Source of the DNA: DASPLX01 sp035627375
GTDB taxonomy: Bacteria > Pseudomonadota > Gammaproteobacteria > Burkholderiales > Burkholderiaceae_D
DNA length: 64,000 nt
Direction of reading: 5' to 3'
NCBI GenBank assembly: GCA_035627375.1
Contig: DASPLX010000007.1
Span: 106,463-170,462 of the forward strand
Position numbers and translations under genes: made by a program. Position 1 is the first letter of the stretch. Each line of letters opens with the position of its first letter. Below, one piece after another: positions 60,949-64,000 of this stretch. The notes under the pieces were generated by a model. It saw only the letters and a list, made by a program, of their open reading frames with translations, did not search any database and was not told the origin of the DNA.

Positions 60949-61611
60949 ATGTCTGATTTCCTACCCCATTCCACGCATTCCGGCAGCCTGTTCATGGTGG
61001 TCGCCCCGTCCGGCGCCGGCAAATCGACGCTGGTCAATGCCTTGCTGGCGCAGGAACCTTCGATCAAGCTATCGATCTCCTATACGACACGCCCACCGCG
61101 TCCGGGCGAGCAGCACGGCCGCGAGTATTACTTCACGACGGTCGAGGATTTTCTCGTACGCCGCAATGCCGGTGAATTTCTCGAATCGGCCGAAGTCCAT
61201 GGCAATTTTTACGGAACGTCGCGCGTCCTGATCGCGGAAGACATGAAGGCCGGCACCGATGTGCTGCTGGAAATCGATTGGCAAGGCGCGCAGCAGGTGA
61301 AGAAGCAGTTTCCGCATGCGATCGGCATTTTCATTTTGCCGCCGTCGATCGCGGCACTCGAAGAGCGCTTGAAGAAACGCGGCCAGGACGAACCGCATGT
61401 GATCACGCGTCGGCTGCTGGCTGCCGGCGGCGAAATCGCGCATGCCCCGGAGTTCGAATATGTTATTATTAATCAAGACTTTGCAACCGCTTTATCCGAG
61501 TTAAGCTCAATTGTCAAAGCGGCTCGTTGCCGGTTTGCGCAACAAGCGGCACGCAGCGCGTCCCTCTTTGCCCAACTGGGCATTCACACCAGCCTGGCCG
61601 ACCGCGTTTGA
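60949..61611 (+). CDS. gmk: Guanylate kinase
   Basis: Phosphorylates GMP to GDP, linking to GTP and ppGpp supply. 220 residues from the ATG at 60949: P-loop VVAPSGAGKSTLVNALLA (A19-T27 core), GMP-binding SYTTRPPRPGEQHGREYYF, FLESAEVHGNFYGT and the lid KKRGQDEPHVITRRL. The C-terminal region VIINQDFATALSEL is normal. It is followed at 53 bp by rpoZ, with the hairpin CCGGCCCGTGCCGG in between (no U-run). Confidence 0.96.
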   Translation: MSDFLPHSTHSGSLFMVVAPSGAGKSTLVNALLAQEPSIKLSISYTTRPPRPGEQHGREYYFTTVEDFLVRRNAGEFLESAEVHGNFYGTSRVLIAEDMKAGTDVLLEIDWQGAQQVKKQFPHAIGIFILPPSIAALEERLKKRGQDEPHVITRRLLAAGGEIAHAPEFEYVIINQDFATALSELSSIVKAARCRFAQQAARSASLFAQLGIHTSLADRV

Positions 61612-61664
61612 CCGGCCCGTGCCGGAGCAATCGAGTCCGACCCGAACATCTTTTAGGAGTATGT

Positions 61665-61868
61665 ATGGCCCGTATCACCATTGAAGATTGCCTCAAGCAA
61701 GTTCCGAACCGCTTCCAACTGACGTTGGCCGCCACCTATCGCGCACGTCAGCTGCTGCAAGGCCATACGCCGAAGGTCGAAGCGAAGGACAAGCCGACCG
61801 TCCTGGCACTGCGCGAAATCGCCGCCGGCAAGGTCGGACTCGAAATGCTCAAGAAAGTACCGAGCTGA
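61665..61868 (+). CDS. rpoZ: RNA polymerase omega subunit
   Basis: A 67-residue protein MARITIEDCLKQVPNRFQLT, with the conserved ALREIAAGKVGLEML near the end. It stabilises RNA polymerase assembly and is part of one ppGpp-binding site. TAGGAGT precedes the ATG at 61665; a second ATG 4 nt upstream is out of frame. It lies between gmk and spoT, the conserved order. Confidence 0.97.
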   Translation: MARITIEDCLKQVPNRFQLTLAATYRARQLLQGHTPKVEAKDKPTVLALREIAAGKVGLEMLKKVPS

Positions 61869-62015
61869 TTCGCGAGGAAGATTTCACAAGATGCCGATAG
61901 CGAGGCATGCCGATGCGGACGATAAGCTCACGCAGCGAGAAAATGCAACGCGGCAAACGGTATTTTGCGGAACCCGCCATTGACACGACTGCCATGCGGC
62001 TGATATCTAGAGCGT

Positions 62016-64000
62016 ATGAACCTGACACCGACAGATTCAACCTTGTCAGCTGCCCCCAACAGCCGGGCCGCGCCTGAGCGCCCGGCTGCGAGACCTCCCC
62101 TCCATTCCCACCCTCATTCCGCCGAAACGTCCGCAGTCGCGGCAGCGGCGAGCGTCGCTTCCGTCACGCATCTCACCAACAAGCTGGCGGAGTACCTGAC
62201 GCCGTCCGAACTGAAGAAAGTCAAGGAAGCCTATCGTTTTTCGGACGAGATGCATCTCGGCCAGATGCGCATGTCGGGCGAGCCATACATCGTGCATCCG
62301 ATCGCGGTGGCCGAAATCTGCGCCGACTGGAAGCTCGACGCGCAGGCGATCATGGCGGCGCTGCTGCATGACGTGATGGAGGACCAGGATGTCAAGAAGG
62401 ATGAATTGATCGAGCGCTTCGGCGCTCCGGTGGCCACCCTGGTGGACGGTCTCTCGAAACTGGAGAAAATCCAGTTCCAGAGCCAGGTCGAAGCCCAGGC
62501 CGAGAATTTCCGCAAGATGCTGCTCGCGATGGCGCGCGACGTGCGTGTCATCCTGATCAAGCTCGCCGACCGCCTGCACAACATGCGCACGCTCGGTTCG
62601 ATGTCGAACGAGAAACGGCGGCGCATCGCGCGCGAAACCATGGATGTCTACGTGCCGATCGCGCACCGGCTCGGCTTGAACAACATCTACCGCGAGCTGC
62701 AGGACCTGGCGTTTTCCCACCTGCATCCGATGCGCTATCGCGTGCTCGCCAAGGCGGTGAAGGCGGCGCGCGGCAACCGGCGCGAACTGGTCAACAAGAT
62801 CCTCGACACGGTCAACAATACGCTGGCGGCCGCCGGGATCGACGCCCAGGTCTATGGCCGCGAGAAGACCCTGTATGGAATCTATCGCAAGATGCGCAAC
62901 AAGCATCTGTCGTTCTCGCAGGTCCTGGACGTCTACGGCTTCCGCGTCGTGGTCGACAGCTTCGCCAATTGCTATGTCGCGCTCGGCACCCTGCATGCGC
63001 TCTACAAGCCGATGCCTGGCAAGTTCAAGGACTACATCGCGATACCGAAGCTGAACGGCTACCAGTCGCTGCACACGACCCTGATAGGCCCTTACGGCAC
63101 GCCGGTCGAGTTCCAGATCCGCACCCAGGAGATGCACCGCGTCGCGGAATCGGGCGTGGCCGCTCACTGGCTGTACAAGAATACCGAGAGCAATCTCACC
63201 GACCTGCAGCAGCGCACTCATGCCTGGCTGCAATCGCTGCTCGACATTCAGAAGCAGACCGGCGATTCGGCCGAATTCCTCGAGCACGTCAAGGTCGATC
63301 TGTTCCCGGATTCGGTCTACGTCTTCACGCCGAAGTCGAAGATCATCGCCCTGCCGCGCGGGGCCACCGCGCTCGACTTCGCCTATGCGATCCACACCGA
63401 TATCGGCGACCAGGCGATCGCTACCAAGATCAATCATGAACAGGTCCCGCTGCGCACCGAGTTGCGCAACGGCGATATCGTCGAGATCATCACTTCGCCG
63501 AATTCGCGCCCCAGCCCGAACTGGCTGACCTTCGTGCGCACCGGCAAGGCGCGCTCGGCGATCCGGCATCATCTGCGCACCATCAACCTGGCCGAATCGA
63601 TCGAGCTCGGCAGACGCCTGTTGTCGCAGGCGCTGGTGGCATTGCGCGTCGATCCGACCCTGGCGCCGGATCTGGTCGAAAAACTGCTCAACGAATCAAG
63701 CGCCAAGTCGCTCGACGAACTGCATGCCGACATCGGCGTCGGTAAGCGCATGGCGGCGCTGGTGGCGCGCCACATCGTCGGCCTGATCGAAGACGACGAG
63801 ACGCCGCGCCCGCGGGTCGATAAGAACGGCATCATCTCCCCCGCGAAACACGATCCGGTCGTCATCCACGGCACGGAAGGCGCGTCGGTGCAGCGTGCGC
63901 CCTGCTGCCAGCCGATCCCCGGCGACAAGATCATGGGCCAGTTGAAACGCGATCAAGGCATGATGATCCATGCGACCGAGTGCTACATCGCGAAACGTCA
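62016..64000 (+). CDS. spoT: Bifunctional (p)ppGpp synthetase/hydrolase SpoT, 3' end cut by window
   Basis: Makes and degrades (p)ppGpp in the stringent response. The first 661 residues are visible. An extended N-terminus of about 60 residues is followed by the HD hydrolase domain, EPYIVHPIAVAEICADW and ALLHDVMED (H and D at about 118-119), which appears active. The synthetase domain has VYGFRVVVDSFANCY, FKDYIAIPKLNGYQSLHTTL and EFQIRTQEMH. Then come the TGS domain (VYVFTPKSKIIALPRGATALDFAYAIHTD) and the helical part. The C-terminal ACT region lies beyond the window. It follows rpoZ. Confidence 0.95.
   Translation, partial: MNLTPTDSTLSAAPNSRAAPERPAARPPLHSHPHSAETSAVAAAASVASVTHLTNKLAEYLTPSELKKVKEAYRFSDEMHLGQMRMSGEPYIVHPIAVAEICADWKLDAQAIMAALLHDVMEDQDVKKDELIERFGAPVATLVDGLSKLEKIQFQSQVEAQAENFRKMLLAMARDVRVILIKLADRLHNMRTLGSMSNEKRRRIARETMDVYVPIAHRLGLNNIYRELQDLAFSHLHPMRYRVLAKAVKAARGNRRELVNKILDTVNNTLAAAGIDAQVYGREKTLYGIYRKMRNKHLSFSQVLDVYGFRVVVDSFANCYVALGTLHALYKPMPGKFKDYIAIPKLNGYQSLHTTLIGPYGTPVEFQIRTQEMHRVAESGVAAHWLYKNTESNLTDLQQRTHAWLQSLLDIQKQTGDSAEFLEHVKVDLFPDSVYVFTPKSKIIALPRGATALDFAYAIHTDIGDQAIATKINHEQVPLRTELRNGDIVEIITSPNSRPSPNWLTFVRTGKARSAIRHHLRTINLAESIELGRRLLSQALVALRVDPTLAPDLVEKLLNESSAKSLDELHADIGVGKRMAALVARHIVGLIEDDETPRPRVDKNGIISPAKHDPVVIHGTEGASVQRAPCCQPIPGDKIMGQLKRDQGMMIHATECYIAKR

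Overview
The window is a chromosomal segment of a high-GC betaproteobacterium, most likely from Burkholderiales and probably Oxalobacteraceae-like. That placement is inferred from gene content and order, because no rRNA is present. Supporting signs are the block HAD phosphatase - rluC - rne, the order yicC - gmk - rpoZ - spoT, a PP2C/Ser-Thr kinase pair beside rph - rdgB - hemW, and molybdopterin genes of proteobacterial type.

Layout. (1) 1-6.1 kb: a housekeeping block on the minus strand (start of sppA, Rieske protein, HAD phosphatase, rluC), divergent from rne, which ends in a strong terminator. (2) 6.1-11 kb: a DinB-like protein and a chromate-resistance locus. The minus-strand genes are chrB, an exported phosphatase-like protein and an MFS transporter; chrA is divergent, across an AT-rich palindromic spacer. 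(3) 11-13.7 kb: moaA and moeA, separated by a 234-bp cloverleaf-like element with perfect inverted termini (MITE-like). (4) 13.7-20.3 kb: a Cu(I)/Ag(I) efflux operon (small Cys-rich exported protein, cusC, cusB with a fused CusF domain, cusA), followed by a decayed IS110-family transposase. (5) 21-25 kb: an APC permease, an exported methyltransferase, rmuC and a truncated haemoglobin. (6) 25.5-48.6 kb: a large exopolysaccharide region. The plus strand carries the initiating sugar-phosphate transferase, gmd and fcl for GDP-fucose, Wzy-like polymerase, Wzx-like flippase, five GT2/GT4 glycosyltransferases, a NodB-type deacetylase, a WecG/TagA transferase and an RlpA-like protein. The minus strand carries two GH16 glycanases, galE, a GNAT protein, the Wzc tyrosine autokinase and the Wza export protein. 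(7) 48.7-55.2 kb: a large FtsX-like permease, an adenine-deaminase-type enzyme, a DksA-like zinc-finger protein, three small unknown ORFs, a haemerythrin-like protein and tRNA-Ser(UGA). (8) 55.2-64 kb: hemW, rdgB, rph, PP2C phosphatase and Ser/Thr kinase on the minus strand, then yicC, gmk, rpoZ and the start of spoT on the plus strand.

How they fit together. The exopolysaccharide genes form a nearly complete Wzx/Wzy-type pathway: priming on undecaprenyl phosphate, precursor synthesis, glycosyl transfer, flipping, polymerisation, export control (Wzc) and outer-membrane export (Wza), with secreted GH16 enzymes probably trimming the product. A cognate cytoplasmic Wzb phosphatase is not seen. 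The chromate and copper loci are two metal-resistance modules. A transposase remnant next to the copper locus and the inverted-repeat element beside moeA show past mobile-element activity. The most unusual observations are the nested inverted-repeat element, a tandem GH16 protein whose first domain carries lysine in place of the acid/base glutamate, and an exported low-molecular-weight-phosphatase-like protein with a C(X)5K loop in the chromate locus.
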